The translations under genes were made by a program, and so were the position numbers. Of a stretch of 64,000 nt of DNA, positions 23,962 to 33,165 are shown one piece after another. Source of the stretch: Sphingobium sp. AP50. Its GTDB lineage: Bacteria > Pseudomonadota > Alphaproteobacteria > Sphingomonadales > Sphingomonadaceae. How positions within the stretch are numbered: position 1 is the stretch's first letter; every line of letters starts with the position of its first letter. Location of the stretch: the NCBI RefSeq assembly GCF_900109095.1, contig NZ_FNYZ01000015.1, positions 1 to 64,000 on the forward strand. The letters run 5' to 3'. The notes under the pieces are model-generated. The model made no database searches. It saw only the letters and a program-made list of their open reading frames with translations, and was not told the origin of the DNA.

Positions 23962-24686
23962 CGCGCCAGATCCATCTGCCGCCGCATCTCCCGGATGCTC
24001 GCTTCCAGCCCGCCGAAGATCGCCTCACCGATCAGGAAATGGCCGATATTGAGTTCGGCGATCTGCGGGATGGCGGCGATCGGCGCGACATTGTCGAAGG
24101 TCAGGCCATGGCCGGCATGCGGCTCGATGCCATTTTTGGCCGCCAGCGCGGCGGCGTCGGCGATGCGGCGCAGTTCGACCGCGCGGGCCTCGCCGGTCAG
24201 GTGCGCATAGGCGCCGGTATGAAATTCCACCACCGGCGCGCCCAGCCGAATCGCCGCGTCGATCTGCGCGGCGTCGGCCTCGATGAACAGGCTGACGCGA
24301 ATGCCGCTTTCGTTCAGCGCCGCCACGATCGGTTGCAGCGTCGCAAACTGTCCGGCGGCGTCCAGCCCGCCTTCGGTGGTGCGCTCCTCGCGCTTTTCCG
24401 GCACGATGCAGGCGGCGTGCGGCCTGTGGCGCAGGGCGATGTCCAGCATCTCCTGCGTTGCCGCCATCTCCAGATTGAGCGGCACGTCCAGCGCCGCCAT
24501 CAGCATGGCGATATCGGCGTCACGGATATGACGGCGATCCTCGCGCAGATGCGCGGTGATGCCGTCCGCCCCGGCCTTCACCGCCAGCAGGGCGGCCTTG
24601 ACCGGGTCGGGATGTTCGCCCCCCCGCGCGTTGCGGATGGTCGCCACATGGTCGATATTCACGCCAAGGCGAAGGGGCATGGTCAT
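23958..24686 (-). CDS. pdxJ: Pyridoxine 5'-phosphate synthase
   Basis: TIM-barrel enzyme of 242 residues that condenses 3-amino-2-oxopropyl phosphate with 1-deoxyxylulose 5-phosphate in vitamin B6 synthesis. The N-terminal GVNIDHVATIRNARGG and the central ITAHLREDRRHI are diagnostic. It is separated from pyrE by two bases and overlaps the next gene, so it is mid-operon. Confidence 0.96.
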   Translation of the reverse strand: MTMPLRLGVNIDHVATIRNARGGEHPDPVKAALLAVKAGADGITAHLREDRRHIRDADIAMLMAALDVPLNLEMAATQEMLDIALRHRPHAACIVPEKREERTTEGGLDAAGQFATLQPIVAALNESGIRVSLFIEADAAQIDAAIRLGAPVVEFHTGAYAHLTGEARAVELRRIADAAALAAKNGIEPHAGHGLTFDNVAPIAAIPQIAELNIGHFLIGEAIFGGLEASIREMRRQMDLAR

Positions 24687-24688
24687 CG

Positions 24689-25270
24689 TTACTGCTTCCG
24701 GCTGCCGGGCTTGATCGCGGGGACCGCCGCCAGTTCGGGCGGGACGGCGTCTTCGTCATAGACCGGGAAGTTGATCGATACGAGCGGGTAGAAGGGCACG
24801 CCCAGATCGACCTCGCCGGCCGACCGGTCGACCAGCGCCGCTTCGGCGATAACGATGCCGCCTTCCTTCTCGACCGATTCGATCGCCTGACGCGACGACA
24901 GGCCGGTGGTCACGACGTCCTCGACCATCAGCACCTTCTGCCCCGGCGTGATGGTGAAGCCGCGACGCAGCTCGAAAAAGCCCTCCGGCCGTTCCAGGAA
25001 CACCGCGTCCTTGTCCAGCGCGCGGCCGATTTCATGGCCGATGATCAGGCCGCCCATGGCGGGCGACACGACCAGGTCGATTTCCTGGCGCAATTCGCGG
25101 GGCAGCTTCTGCACGGTGGCGCGGGCCAGCTTGCCGGCGCGTTCCGCATTCATCAGGACGCGGGCACATTGCAGATAATTGGCGCTGCGGCGGCCCGACG
25201 ACAGGATGAAATGTCCTTCGAGCAGCGCCCCCGCCGCCCGGAATTCCGCCAATACTTCCTCGTCGTTCAT
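24689..25270 (-). CDS. pyrE: Orotate phosphoribosyltransferase
   Basis: Converts orotate and PRPP to OMP in pyrimidine synthesis, about 193 residues. The PRPP-binding motif VLMVEDVVTTGLS is near residue 115. The start at 25270 (MNDEEV) is preferred over 25279. It is the first gene of the minus-strand run pyrE-pdxJ-orf87-acpS-lepB. Its upstream region is shared with the divergent cox operon. Confidence 0.94.
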   Translation of the reverse strand: MNDEEVLAEFRAAGALLEGHFILSSGRRSANYLQCARVLMNAERAGKLARATVQKLPRELRQEIDLVVSPAMGGLIIGHEIGRALDKDAVFLERPEGFFELRRGFTITPGQKVLMVEDVVTTGLSSRQAIESVEKEGGIVIAEAALVDRSAGEVDLGVPFYPLVSINFPVYDEDAVPPELAAVPAIKPGSRKQ

Positions 25271-25558
25271 GCCGTCCACTATCCATGTCGGGCGACCCGA
25301 CGCTACTGCGTCCGGTCCGCCATTCCGTCAGCATGACCGGCCCTTCGGCCTGCCATGATCGCGCCCCTGTGCGCTCTGCCTGCCGAATAGGCGGCCAAGG
25401 GAAGCGTTGCAACAGCGAAGAAAATCTGCTCCCTCATGCTTGAGGCAGGGGAAAAGCCTGCTTATAAGCCGCGGAAGAACCGAAACGGGCGAGGACCATA
25501 GCGCATAAAGTGCGTCTTCGTTGCAGCGGCGCCAAGGGGTTAGGGGTACGAAGACGCT

Positions 25559-26566
25559 ATGAAAACGGTGAAATCGCTCGTTCTCGCCGGGTTGTTGGCC
25601 TTGATGCCCGCACTCGCATTGAATGGATCGGCACTCGCACAGGACAATAGTGTCGCTGCCGCACCCGCAGCGGACAATGCCGCCGCACCGGCCGAATCGG
25701 CCTCCAACGCGACCGCACCAACAGCCCAAGCAGCGCCCGCCGCGCCCAAGGTCGCCGCGCCGCCGCGCATGAAGCCGACGGAAGGTATCGGTATGCCGAT
25801 GCCGGGCGAAATCACCCTGCAAAAACAGTTCAGCCCCACCGGCCACACTGCGCGCTGGCTGCACGACGTGCTGCTGCTGCCGCTGATCACCGTCATTTCC
25901 GTCTTCGTGCTGATCCTGATGCTCTATGTGATGTGGCGCTATCGCCGCAGCGCCAATCCGGTGCCGTCCAAGACATCGCACAACACGCTGATCGAAGTGA
26001 TCTGGACGGTTTTGCCGGTCGTGATCCTGCTGATCGTCGCCGTGCCGTCCATCGGCCTGCTGGCCGACCAGTATAAGCCCGCGCCCAAGGATGCGCTGAC
26101 CGTCAAGGTGACGGGCTATCAATGGTATTGGGGCTATGAATATCCGGACAATGCGATCCCGGAATATGTGTCCAACCTGCTGCCCGAAGACAAGGCGAAG
26201 GCCAATGGCGAGCCCTATCTGCTGGCGCCCGACAATCGTCTGGTGCTGCCGGCCGGTCGCCCGGTCAAGCTGATCATCACCGGCGCCGACGTGATCCACG
26301 CCTTCGCCGTGCCTTCGCTGTGGCTCAAGATGGACGCCGTTCCCGGCCGCCTCAATGAAAAGAGCGTCTTCATCGAAAAGCCGGGCGTCTATTACGGCCA
26401 ATGTTCCGAACTGTGCGGCGCGCGCCACGGCTTCATGCCGATCGCGATCGAGGCGCTGCCGCCCGAACAGTTCGACCAGTGGGTGCTGTCGCAGGGCGGT
26501 AGCCTCAAGGGCGCAGCGGAAAAGACGGCACAAGCCGCTCCCGCCGCGACCGAGAAGAAAATCTGA
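25559..26566 (+). CDS. coxB: Cytochrome c oxidase subunit II
   Basis: CuA-containing subunit of the aa3-type terminal oxidase, 335 residues. It has a signal peptide, an Ala/Pro-rich linker (about 27-75), two transmembrane helices (about 105-130 and 145-168), then the cupredoxin domain. CuA ligands are visible as CSELCGARHGFM (C-x3-C-x3-H) with an upstream His in VIHAFAVPSLW. It accepts electrons from cytochrome c in the periplasm. It is the first gene of the cox operon. Confidence 0.96.
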   Translation: MKTVKSLVLAGLLALMPALALNGSALAQDNSVAAAPAADNAAAPAESASNATAPTAQAAPAAPKVAAPPRMKPTEGIGMPMPGEITLQKQFSPTGHTARWLHDVLLLPLITVISVFVLILMLYVMWRYRRSANPVPSKTSHNTLIEVIWTVLPVVILLIVAVPSIGLLADQYKPAPKDALTVKVTGYQWYWGYEYPDNAIPEYVSNLLPEDKAKANGEPYLLAPDNRLVLPAGRPVKLIITGADVIHAFAVPSLWLKMDAVPGRLNEKSVFIEKPGVYYGQCSELCGARHGFMPIAIEALPPEQFDQWVLSQGGSLKGAAEKTAQAAPAATEKKI

Positions 26567-26583
26567 TCAGGGGTAGGAACGTC

Positions 26584-28251
26584 ATGACCACCATCACCGC
26601 GGATCATCACGGCGATCATGCCCATGATCATCATGATGCCGATCACAAGCCGGCCTTCTTCCAGCGCTGGTTCATGTCCACCAATCACAAGGACATCGGC
26701 ACCCTCTACCTGATCTTCGCGATCGTCGCCGGTATCATCGGCGGTGGCATTTCGGGCCTGATGCGCGCCGAACTGGCGCATCCGGGCATCCAGTATCTGC
26801 ACACTTGGGCGATGATGATGGACGGGCCGGAGGCGACTCTGGATCAGGCCTATCATCTGTGGAACGTGCTGATCACCGCCCACGGCCTGATCATGGTCTT
26901 CTTCATGGTCATGCCCGCGATGATCGGCGGCTTTGGTAACTGGTTTGTGCCGATCATGATCGGCGCGCCGGACATGGCCTTTCCGCGGATGAACAATGTC
27001 AGCTTCTGGCTGCTCATCCCCGCCTTCGCGCTGCTGCTGGGCAGCACCTTCTTCCCCGGCGGCACCGGCAATGGCGCGGGCACCGGCTGGACGGTCTATG
27101 CCCCGCTCTCGACCAGCGGATCGGCCGGTCCCGCCGTCGATATGGCGATCCTGTCGCTGCACATTGCGGGCGCTTCGTCGATCCTCGGCGCGATCAACTT
27201 CATCACCACCATCCTGAACATGCGTGCGCCGGGCATGACCCTGCACAAGATGCCGCTGTTCGTCTGGTCGGTGCTGGTCACCGCCTTCCTGCTGCTGCTC
27301 GCGCTGCCGGTTCTGGCCGCCGCGATCACCATGCTGCTGACCGACCGCAATTTCGGCACCACCTTCTATGATGCCGCCGGCGGTGGCGATCCCGAGCTCT
27401 ACCAGCATCTCTTCTGGTTCTTCGGCCATCCCGAAGTCTATATCATGATCCTGCCGGGCTTCGGCATCGTCAGCCAGATCATCTCGACCTTCAGCCGCAA
27501 GCCGGTGTTCGGCTATCTCGGCATGGCCTATGCCATGGTCGCGATCGGCGTGGTCGGCTTCGTCGTGTGGGCGCACCACATGTTCACCACCGGCATGTCG
27601 GTGAATGTGAAGATGTATTTCACCGCCGCGACGATGGTCATCGCCGTCCCCACGGGCATCAAGATCTTCTCGTGGATCGCGACCATCTGGGGTGGGTCGA
27701 TCAGCTTCAAGACGCCGATGATGTGGGCGCTGGGCTTCATCTTCCTGTTCACCGTGGGCGGCGTCACCGGCGTCGTGCTGGCCAATGGCGGCGTGGACGA
27801 CGTGCTGCACGACACCTATTATGTCGTCGCCCACTTCCACTATGTCCTCTCGCTGGGCGCGGTGTTCGGCCTGTTCGCGGGCTTCTATTACTGGTTCCCG
27901 AAAATGTCGGGGAAGATGTATAACGAGTTCCTCGGCCACCTGCATTTCTGGGTGTTCTTCATCGGCGTGAACCTGCTGTTCTTCCCGATGCATTTCCTGG
28001 GCCTGTCGGGCATGCCGCGTCGCTACCCCGATTATCCGGCGGCGTTCGAACATTGGAACTGGGTCGCGACCATGGGCTATATGGTCATGGCCAGCGGCAT
28101 GGTGATCTTCTTCATCAACCTGATCTGGTCGCTCGCGGCCGGCAGGAAGGCGGAAGCCAATCCCTGGGGTGAAGGTGCCACCACGCTGGAATGGACCCTG
28201 TCCAGCCCGCCGCCCTTCCACCAGTTCGAAACGCTGCCCGTCGTCGACTGA
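26584..28251 (+). CDS. coxA: Cytochrome c oxidase subunit I
   Basis: Catalytic 12-helix subunit, 555 residues, carrying heme a and the heme a3-CuB site. Landmarks: HPEVYI (Tyr-His crosslink region), WAHHMFTTG (CuB His pair), KMYFTAATMVIAVPTGIK (K-channel Lys), and HDTYYVVAHFHY (heme ligands). The D-channel entry NxxxxD lies in FGNWFVPIMIGAPDM. The cytosolic N-terminus is unusual: the first 22 residues contain seven His and five Asp. It starts 17 bases after coxB. Confidence 0.97.
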   Translation: MTTITADHHGDHAHDHHDADHKPAFFQRWFMSTNHKDIGTLYLIFAIVAGIIGGGISGLMRAELAHPGIQYLHTWAMMMDGPEATLDQAYHLWNVLITAHGLIMVFFMVMPAMIGGFGNWFVPIMIGAPDMAFPRMNNVSFWLLIPAFALLLGSTFFPGGTGNGAGTGWTVYAPLSTSGSAGPAVDMAILSLHIAGASSILGAINFITTILNMRAPGMTLHKMPLFVWSVLVTAFLLLLALPVLAAAITMLLTDRNFGTTFYDAAGGGDPELYQHLFWFFGHPEVYIMILPGFGIVSQIISTFSRKPVFGYLGMAYAMVAIGVVGFVVWAHHMFTTGMSVNVKMYFTAATMVIAVPTGIKIFSWIATIWGGSISFKTPMMWALGFIFLFTVGGVTGVVLANGGVDDVLHDTYYVVAHFHYVLSLGAVFGLFAGFYYWFPKMSGKMYNEFLGHLHFWVFFIGVNLLFFPMHFLGLSGMPRRYPDYPAAFEHWNWVATMGYMVMASGMVIFFINLIWSLAAGRKAEANPWGEGATTLEWTLSSPPPFHQFETLPVVD

Positions 28252-28261
28252 TAAGGATAGA

Positions 28262-28300
28262 GCGCCCGGTTCCGGCCGGGCGCACCCGCGCAAAAGCGGG
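28262..28300 (+). other. Twin hairpins inside the cox operon
   Basis: GCGCCCGG (28262-28269) pairs with CCGGGCGC (28276-28283), followed at once by a smaller CCCGC/GCGGG hairpin. There is no T-run, and the operon continues with ctaB. This may stabilise the coxA part of the transcript or attenuate downstream expression. Confidence 0.45.
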
Positions 28301-28380
28301 CGGACGGGGGTAGGACCGTCTGTCCATTTGCCGGAATCGGCCCATGCCTGTAAGGGGCGCGGCCGATGCAAGAGGAGTTT

Positions 28381-29301
28381 ATGGCCAGTACGCCGATCAT
28401 GTCCGGGGTGGAAACGCCCATGATGCCCGCCCATTGGCGCGATTTCGTCGCGCTGACCAAGCCGCGCGTCATGACTTTGGTCGTGTTCACCGGCCTGTGC
28501 GGCCTGCTCGCCGCGCCAGGCCATATCCATCCCGTCCTCGCCTTCACCGCCATCCTGTGCATCGCGCTGGGCGCCGGGGCCGCCGCCACGCTCAACCAGT
28601 GGTGGGAAGCCGATATCGATGCGAAGATGAAGCGCACCGCCAATCGTCCGCTGCCCGCCGGCCGCATGGACCGGCAGGCGGCGCTCCATTTCGGCGTCGG
28701 CCTGTCCTTCTTCTCGGTCATCCTGATGGGGGTCGCGACCAACTGGTTCGCGGCGGGCGTGCTGCTCGTCTCGATCCTCTTCTACGTCTTCATCTACACT
28801 ATCTGGCTCAAGCCCCGGACGGCGCAGAATATCGTCATCGGCGGCGCGGCCGGCGCCTTCCCGCCGATCATCGGCTGGGCGGCGGTGACGGGCGATGTCG
28901 GCGCGCTGCCGGTCGCCTTGTTCATGCTGACCTTCTTCTGGACGCCGCCGCATTTCTGGGCGCTGGCCCTGTTCGTGCGCCCGGACTATGCCGCCGCTGG
29001 CATCCCGATGCTGCCGGTGGTCGCCGGTGAACGCGCGACCCGCCGCCAGATCTGGTTCTACACCGCGATCATGGCCGCCGCCGCGCTGGCCCCGGTGCTG
29101 CTGCGCCTGACCGGCATCGTCTATGGCAGCGTAGCGCTCGCCGGAACGGCTGTCTTCGTGGCGCTCGCCTTCCAGGTCTATCGCAGCCGGGAAACCGACC
29201 CCGCCCGCATGAAGCCGGAACGGCGCCTGTTCAAATATTCGATCCTCTATCTCTTCCTCTTGTTCGGGGCAGTGGTCGTCGACCGCTGGCTGCTGGCATG
29301 A
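28381..29301 (+). CDS. ctaB: Protoheme IX farnesyltransferase (heme O synthase)
   Basis: UbiA-family membrane prenyltransferase, about 306 residues, that farnesylates heme b to heme O for the oxidase. The aspartate-rich prenyl-diphosphate motif (NQWWEADIDAKMKRT) and NRPLPAG are present, with about eight or nine transmembrane helices. AGGAG directly precedes the ATG at 28381; an in-frame ATG at 28366 is the alternative start. The stop overlaps the next small gene (ATGA). Confidence 0.93.
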   Translation: MASTPIMSGVETPMMPAHWRDFVALTKPRVMTLVVFTGLCGLLAAPGHIHPVLAFTAILCIALGAGAAATLNQWWEADIDAKMKRTANRPLPAGRMDRQAALHFGVGLSFFSVILMGVATNWFAAGVLLVSILFYVFIYTIWLKPRTAQNIVIGGAAGAFPPIIGWAAVTGDVGALPVALFMLTFFWTPPHFWALALFVRPDYAAAGIPMLPVVAGERATRRQIWFYTAIMAAAALAPVLLRLTGIVYGSVALAGTAVFVALAFQVYRSRETDPARMKPERRLFKYSILYLFLLFGAVVVDRWLLA

Positions 29302-29435
29302 AGCCGGAGGATCAGGACCAGATTCGCGCCCGGCAAAAGTCGCGCTCGATCGTCACCGGCCTGTTGCTGGGCTTCCTCGCCATCCTCTTCTTCGCCATCA
29401 CCCTGGCCAAGATCGGCGCGAGCCACGCGATCTGA
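29298..29435 (+). CDS. Small CoxF-like membrane protein of the cox operon
   Basis: A 45-residue protein: a charged N-terminus (MKPEDQDQIRARQKSRSI) and one transmembrane helix (about 18-38). Its start overlaps the ctaB stop (ATGA) and its stop overlaps the ctaG start (TGATG), so it is almost certainly translated. A protein of this size and shape between ctaB and ctaG is a regular feature of alphaproteobacterial cox operons, often called CoxF; its exact role in oxidase assembly is unclear. Confidence 0.8.
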   Translation: MKPEDQDQIRARQKSRSIVTGLLLGFLAILFFAITLAKIGASHAI

Positions 29436-30010
29436 TGGCCTCGCTCCCGCCTTCGCCCTTTGACCGTGACCGGCGCAATCGCCGGACGCTGGTGGCGACG
29501 GCGGTGGTGGGCCTGTCCATGCTGGGCCTCGGCTTCGCGTCGGTCCCGCTCTATCGCATCTTCTGCGAACAGACCGGCTTTGGCGGCACCACCAGCCGCG
29601 CCGCCGATGACAAGGCGGCGCGCGCCGTCATCGGCCGCACCATGTCGATTCGCTTCGATTCCAATGTCCAGCCGGGCATGCCGTGGAAATTCTACCCCGA
29701 ACATCCGACCGATACGGTCACGGTGGGGGCGAAGGACATGGCGATCTTCATCGCGAAGAATATGTCGGATCGCCCCGTCACCGGCACCGCCAGCTTCAAC
29801 GTCACCCCGACCCAGGCCGGTGGCTATTTCACGAAGATCCAGTGCTTCTGCTTCACCCAGCAGACGCTGCAACCGGGCGAGGAGGTGCGGATGCCCGTCC
29901 TCTATTATATCGACCCGAAAATCCTCGATGATCCCGACAACAGGGACACGCAACAGATTACGCTGAGCTATACCTTCTATCCTGTTGAGCAGGGCAAGAA
30001 GGCAAGCTAA
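29435..30010 (+). CDS. ctaG: Cytochrome c oxidase assembly protein CtaG/Cox11
   Basis: Copper chaperone that inserts CuB into subunit I, 191 residues. One N-terminal transmembrane helix (about 15-38) anchors a periplasmic domain; the copper-binding CFCF motif lies in KIQCFCFTQQTLQPGE near residue 137. The start overlaps the stop of the small upstream gene. Confidence 0.95.
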   Translation: MASLPPSPFDRDRRNRRTLVATAVVGLSMLGLGFASVPLYRIFCEQTGFGGTTSRAADDKAARAVIGRTMSIRFDSNVQPGMPWKFYPEHPTDTVTVGAKDMAIFIAKNMSDRPVTGTASFNVTPTQAGGYFTKIQCFCFTQQTLQPGEEVRMPVLYYIDPKILDDPDNRDTQQITLSYTFYPVEQGKKAS

Positions 30011-30045
30011 GGAAAAGAGAAGAACAGGAGCAGGGAAAAGCGGTC

Positions 30046-30876
30046 ATGGCAGGCGCAAAGAATCACGATTATCACATCCTTCCGCCCAGCATCTGGCCGC
30101 TGTTCGGCTCCATGTCCGCTCTGGTCATGGCGTTCGGCGCGATCATGTGGATGCATCCCGATGCGATGCCCGCCGGTGGCGGCGCGGTTTTCCTGATCGG
30201 CCTTGGCGGCGTGCTGTTCACCTTCTTCAGCTGGTGGGGCAATGTGATTGCCGAAGCCCATGCCGGCGATCATACGCCGGTGGTGCAATTGCACCTGCGC
30301 TACGGCATGATCCTGTTCATCGCTTCGGAAGTGATGTTCTTCGTCGGCTGGTTCTGGGCCTTTTTCGACTTCTCCCTCTTCCCCAGCGCGCTCGCACCGA
30401 TCGAGGGGATGTTCCCGTCCAAGGGGATAGAGGTGATGAATGCGTTTGAGCTGCCCTTGCTCAACACGTTGATCCTGCTCTGCTCGGGCACCACCGTCAC
30501 CTGGGCGCATCATGCGCTGATCCACGGCGACCGCGATGGCCTGATCAAGGGACTGTGGTGCACCATCATCCTGGGCGCACTGTTCAGCAGCATCCAGGCT
30601 TATGAATATGCCCATGCGCCCTTCGCATTCGGCGGCAGCCCCTATAGCTCGGCCTTCTACATGGCGACCGGCTTCCACGGCTTCCACGTTCTGGTCGGCA
30701 CCATCTTTCTGATCGTCAACCTCGTCCGCGCCTATAAGGGCCACTTCACCCCGCGCCAGCATTTCGGCTTCGAAGCGGCGGCCTGGTACTGGCATTTCGT
30801 CGACGTGGTGTGGCTGTTCCTCTTCGTCGCCATCTATGTCTGGGGCGGCTGGGGCGCCCCGGTCCATGGCGGCTGA
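30046..30876 (+). CDS. coxC: Cytochrome c oxidase subunit III
   Basis: Seven-helix integral subunit, 276 residues, which stabilises the oxidase and contacts subunit I. The segments SEVMFFVGWFWAFFD, the STxTWAHHA-like TTVTWAHHAL and the C-terminal WYWHFVDVVWLFLF are characteristic. It follows ctaG by 35 bases with an intervening AGGAG and is the last subunit gene before a hairpin terminator. Confidence 0.96.
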   Translation: MAGAKNHDYHILPPSIWPLFGSMSALVMAFGAIMWMHPDAMPAGGGAVFLIGLGGVLFTFFSWWGNVIAEAHAGDHTPVVQLHLRYGMILFIASEVMFFVGWFWAFFDFSLFPSALAPIEGMFPSKGIEVMNAFELPLLNTLILLCSGTTVTWAHHALIHGDRDGLIKGLWCTIILGALFSSIQAYEYAHAPFAFGGSPYSSAFYMATGFHGFHVLVGTIFLIVNLVRAYKGHFTPRQHFGFEAAAWYWHFVDVVWLFLFVAIYVWGGWGAPVHGG

Positions 30877-30904
30877 GGCTCTGGCCCTCGCATGATGTTC
30901 GGAG

Positions 30905-30935
30905 CGGCCGGGGCGAACACTCCGGCCGTTTTCTT
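30905..30935 (+). terminator. Terminator after coxC
   Basis: CGGCCGG (30905-30911) pairs with CCGGCCG (30922-30928), followed by TTTTC and then TTTT. SURF1 lies downstream on the same strand, so read-through may matter. Confidence 0.75.
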
Positions 30936-30971
30936 TTGGGTTAATGCGTAGCCCTGTTAAGATCGGAAAAG

Positions 30972-31041
30972 CCGTTCGTGCTGAGTAGGGGCTGAGCGCC
31001 TGCCTTGGAAGGCAGTCGAAGGGGCTACTCAGGACGAACGG
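30972..31041. repeat. Intergenic hairpin repeat, family 2 (short form)
   Basis: CCGTTCGTGCTGAGTAG and CTACTCAGGACGAACGG form the outer arms, with CGCCTGCCTT and AAGGCAGTCG inside. It lies between coxC and the SURF1 gene. Confidence 0.8.
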
Positions 31042-31067
31042 GAAATTACTGGAACCAAGGACCGGCC

Positions 31068-31715
31068 ATGACCGATCAGCCCGCCAAAGCCCGCATCCCC
31101 CTGATCCCGACGATCCTCGTCGCGCTGGCGGTGCTGACCATGATCGGCCTTGGCGTCTGGCAGTTGCAGCGCCGCGCGGAAAAGGCGCAGGCGCTGGCTC
31201 TCGCCGCCGCCAATCCCACTCGGCCAGCCGTCGCCTTCCCGAAACTGCCGCCGGTCGACCCGGCGATCCTGTTCCGCCCGTCCTCGGTCCATTGTCTGAA
31301 CGTCGTCGAATGGCAGGTGGAGGCCGGCCGCGCCGCCGATGGATCGACCGGCTATCGCCATATCGCCCATTGCGCGACCGGGGCGGAGGGGCCGGGCGTG
31401 CTGGTGGCGATCGGCGTCGGCCAGAAACCGGATGACAAGCCCGGCTGGACCGGGGGGCAGGTGGAAGGCTGGATCAGTCAGGAGCCGGACCATCGCGCCC
31501 TGTTCACCCGCATCGATGGGAAGGCGCCGCCACTCCGCCCTATGCTGATCGCCCGCACCGCGCCCGCCGGCCTCAAACCCGTTGCGCCACCGGTCGCGGA
31601 CGACCTGCCCAACAATCATCTGGCCTATGCCGTGCAATGGTTCCTGTTCGCCGGAATCGCCATCATCATCTATATTCTGGCCCTGCGCTGGCGGAACGCC
31701 CCCAAACCCGCCTAA
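31068..31715 (+). CDS. SURF1-family oxidase assembly protein
   Basis: Inner-membrane protein of about 215 residues that delivers heme a to subunit I. It has the SURF1 layout of two transmembrane helices (about 10-28 and 190-208) flanking a periplasmic domain, with LGVWQLQR at the end of the first helix and NNHLAYAVQWFLFA before the second. The start at 31068 is chosen because the upstream frame to 31005 is repeat sequence. It functions with the cox operon just upstream. Confidence 0.9.
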   Translation: MTDQPAKARIPLIPTILVALAVLTMIGLGVWQLQRRAEKAQALALAAANPTRPAVAFPKLPPVDPAILFRPSSVHCLNVVEWQVEAGRAADGSTGYRHIAHCATGAEGPGVLVAIGVGQKPDDKPGWTGGQVEGWISQEPDHRALFTRIDGKAPPLRPMLIARTAPAGLKPVAPPVADDLPNNHLAYAVQWFLFAGIAIIIYILALRWRNAPKPA

Positions 31716-31759
31716 ACGCTTGCTCCGGCGCGCGTGGATCGCTACCGCGCTTTCCCATT

Positions 31760-33160
31760 ATGCAATATCAGAGCACCAGGGGGAGCGCGCCCGCGCTCGG
31801 TTTTGAGGATGTGACGCTGGCCGGTCTGGCGTCCGATGGCGGCCTGTATCTGCCGACGAGCTGGCCGGCCTTCACGCCCGACCAGATCAGCGGTCTTGCC
31901 GGCCTCTCCTATGTCGAAACCGCCGTCCGGGTGATGAGCCCCTTCGTCGCCGGTTCGCTGACCGAAGAGGAATTGCGCGAACTCTGCACCGCCGCCTATG
32001 GCCGCTTCAGCCATCAGGCCGTGACCCCGCTGGTTCAGCTCGATCATCAGCATTGGGTGATGGAACTGTTCCATGGCCCGACGCTGGCGTTCAAGGATGT
32101 TGCGCTCCAACTGCTCGGCCAGTTGTTCGAACGTTTCCTCTCGCGCCGTGACGATCATCTGACCATCGTCGGCGCCACCTCCGGCGACACCGGCTCCGCC
32201 GCGATCGATGCCGTCGCGGGCCGGGCGAAGATCGACATCTTCATGCTCCATCCCGAAGGCCGCGTGTCCGACGTGCAGCGCCGCCAGATGACCACCGTGC
32301 TGGCGCCCAACGTCTATAACATCGCCATCGACGGCAGCTTTGACGATGCGCAGGCGCTGGTGAAGGCGATGTTCAACGACGCCGACTTCAAGAGTCGCTT
32401 CAACCTCTCGGCCGTGAACAGCATCAACTGGGCGCGGCTGATGGCGCAGGTCGTCTATTATTTCTACGCCGCCGTGCGCCTTGGCGCGCCGCATCGCGAA
32501 GTCGCCTTCTCGGTTCCGACCGGCAATTTCGGCGACGTGTTCGCCGGCTATGTCGCCGCGCAGATGGGCCTGCCGGTCGCGAAGCTGATCGTCGCGACCA
32601 ACGTCAACGACATCCTGCACCGCGCACTGGCCGAGGGCGACTATAGCCAGGGTCGGGTGGTGGCGACCGCGACCCCCAGCATGGACATTCAGGTCAGCTC
32701 CAATTTCGAACGGCTGCTGTTCGCTGCCGGCGGCCGCGATGGTCTGGTGCTCGCCGAACAGATGCGCGGCTTCGAAGCCAGCAAGGCGATGCGCCTCACC
32801 AACGCCCAGAGGGAAGGCGCGGCGCGCCTCTTCTCCTCCTCGCGCGTCGATGCCGATGGCATGACCATGGCGATGCGCTGGGCCTATGATGCGGCCGGTC
32901 AGATCATCGACCCGCACAGCGCGATCGGTCTGGCCGCTGCCCGCACCGCCGGCGTGGATGCCGCCATCCCCGTCGTCACGCTGGCGACCGCCCATGCCGC
33001 CAAATTCCCCGACGCGGTCGAGCGCGCCACCGGCACCCGTCCGCCGCTGCCTTCGCGCGTGGGCGACCTGTTCTCGCGTGAGGAAAGCTATGCCAAGCTG
33101 CCCGGCACGTTCGAGGCGGTCACCGCCTATGTCGCCGAACGCGCGACCCCCCGCGGCTAA
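31760..33160 (+). CDS. thrC: Threonine synthase
   Basis: PLP enzyme of 466 residues that converts O-phosphohomoserine to threonine. The N-terminus (MQYQSTRGSAPALGFEDVTL) and the PLP-lysine segment HGPTLAFKDVALQ are typical; GATSGDTGSAA binds the cofactor phosphate. The start at 31760 is chosen over the long upstream extension, which overlaps the SURF1 gene. Confidence 0.95.
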   Translation: MQYQSTRGSAPALGFEDVTLAGLASDGGLYLPTSWPAFTPDQISGLAGLSYVETAVRVMSPFVAGSLTEEELRELCTAAYGRFSHQAVTPLVQLDHQHWVMELFHGPTLAFKDVALQLLGQLFERFLSRRDDHLTIVGATSGDTGSAAIDAVAGRAKIDIFMLHPEGRVSDVQRRQMTTVLAPNVYNIAIDGSFDDAQALVKAMFNDADFKSRFNLSAVNSINWARLMAQVVYYFYAAVRLGAPHREVAFSVPTGNFGDVFAGYVAAQMGLPVAKLIVATNVNDILHRALAEGDYSQGRVVATATPSMDIQVSSNFERLLFAAGGRDGLVLAEQMRGFEASKAMRLTNAQREGAARLFSSSRVDADGMTMAMRWAYDAAGQIIDPHSAIGLAAARTAGVDAAIPVVTLATAHAAKFPDAVERATGTRPPLPSRVGDLFSREESYAKLPGTFEAVTAYVAERATPRG

Positions 33161-33165
33161 GCCCT

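Noticed and set aside
26392..28953. 853-residue minus-strand open frame opposite coxB/coxA/ctaB, rich in His, Asp and Arg
   Set aside because: It is the antisense shadow of strongly conserved oxidase genes; composition is that of reversed GC-rich codons and no motif is present.
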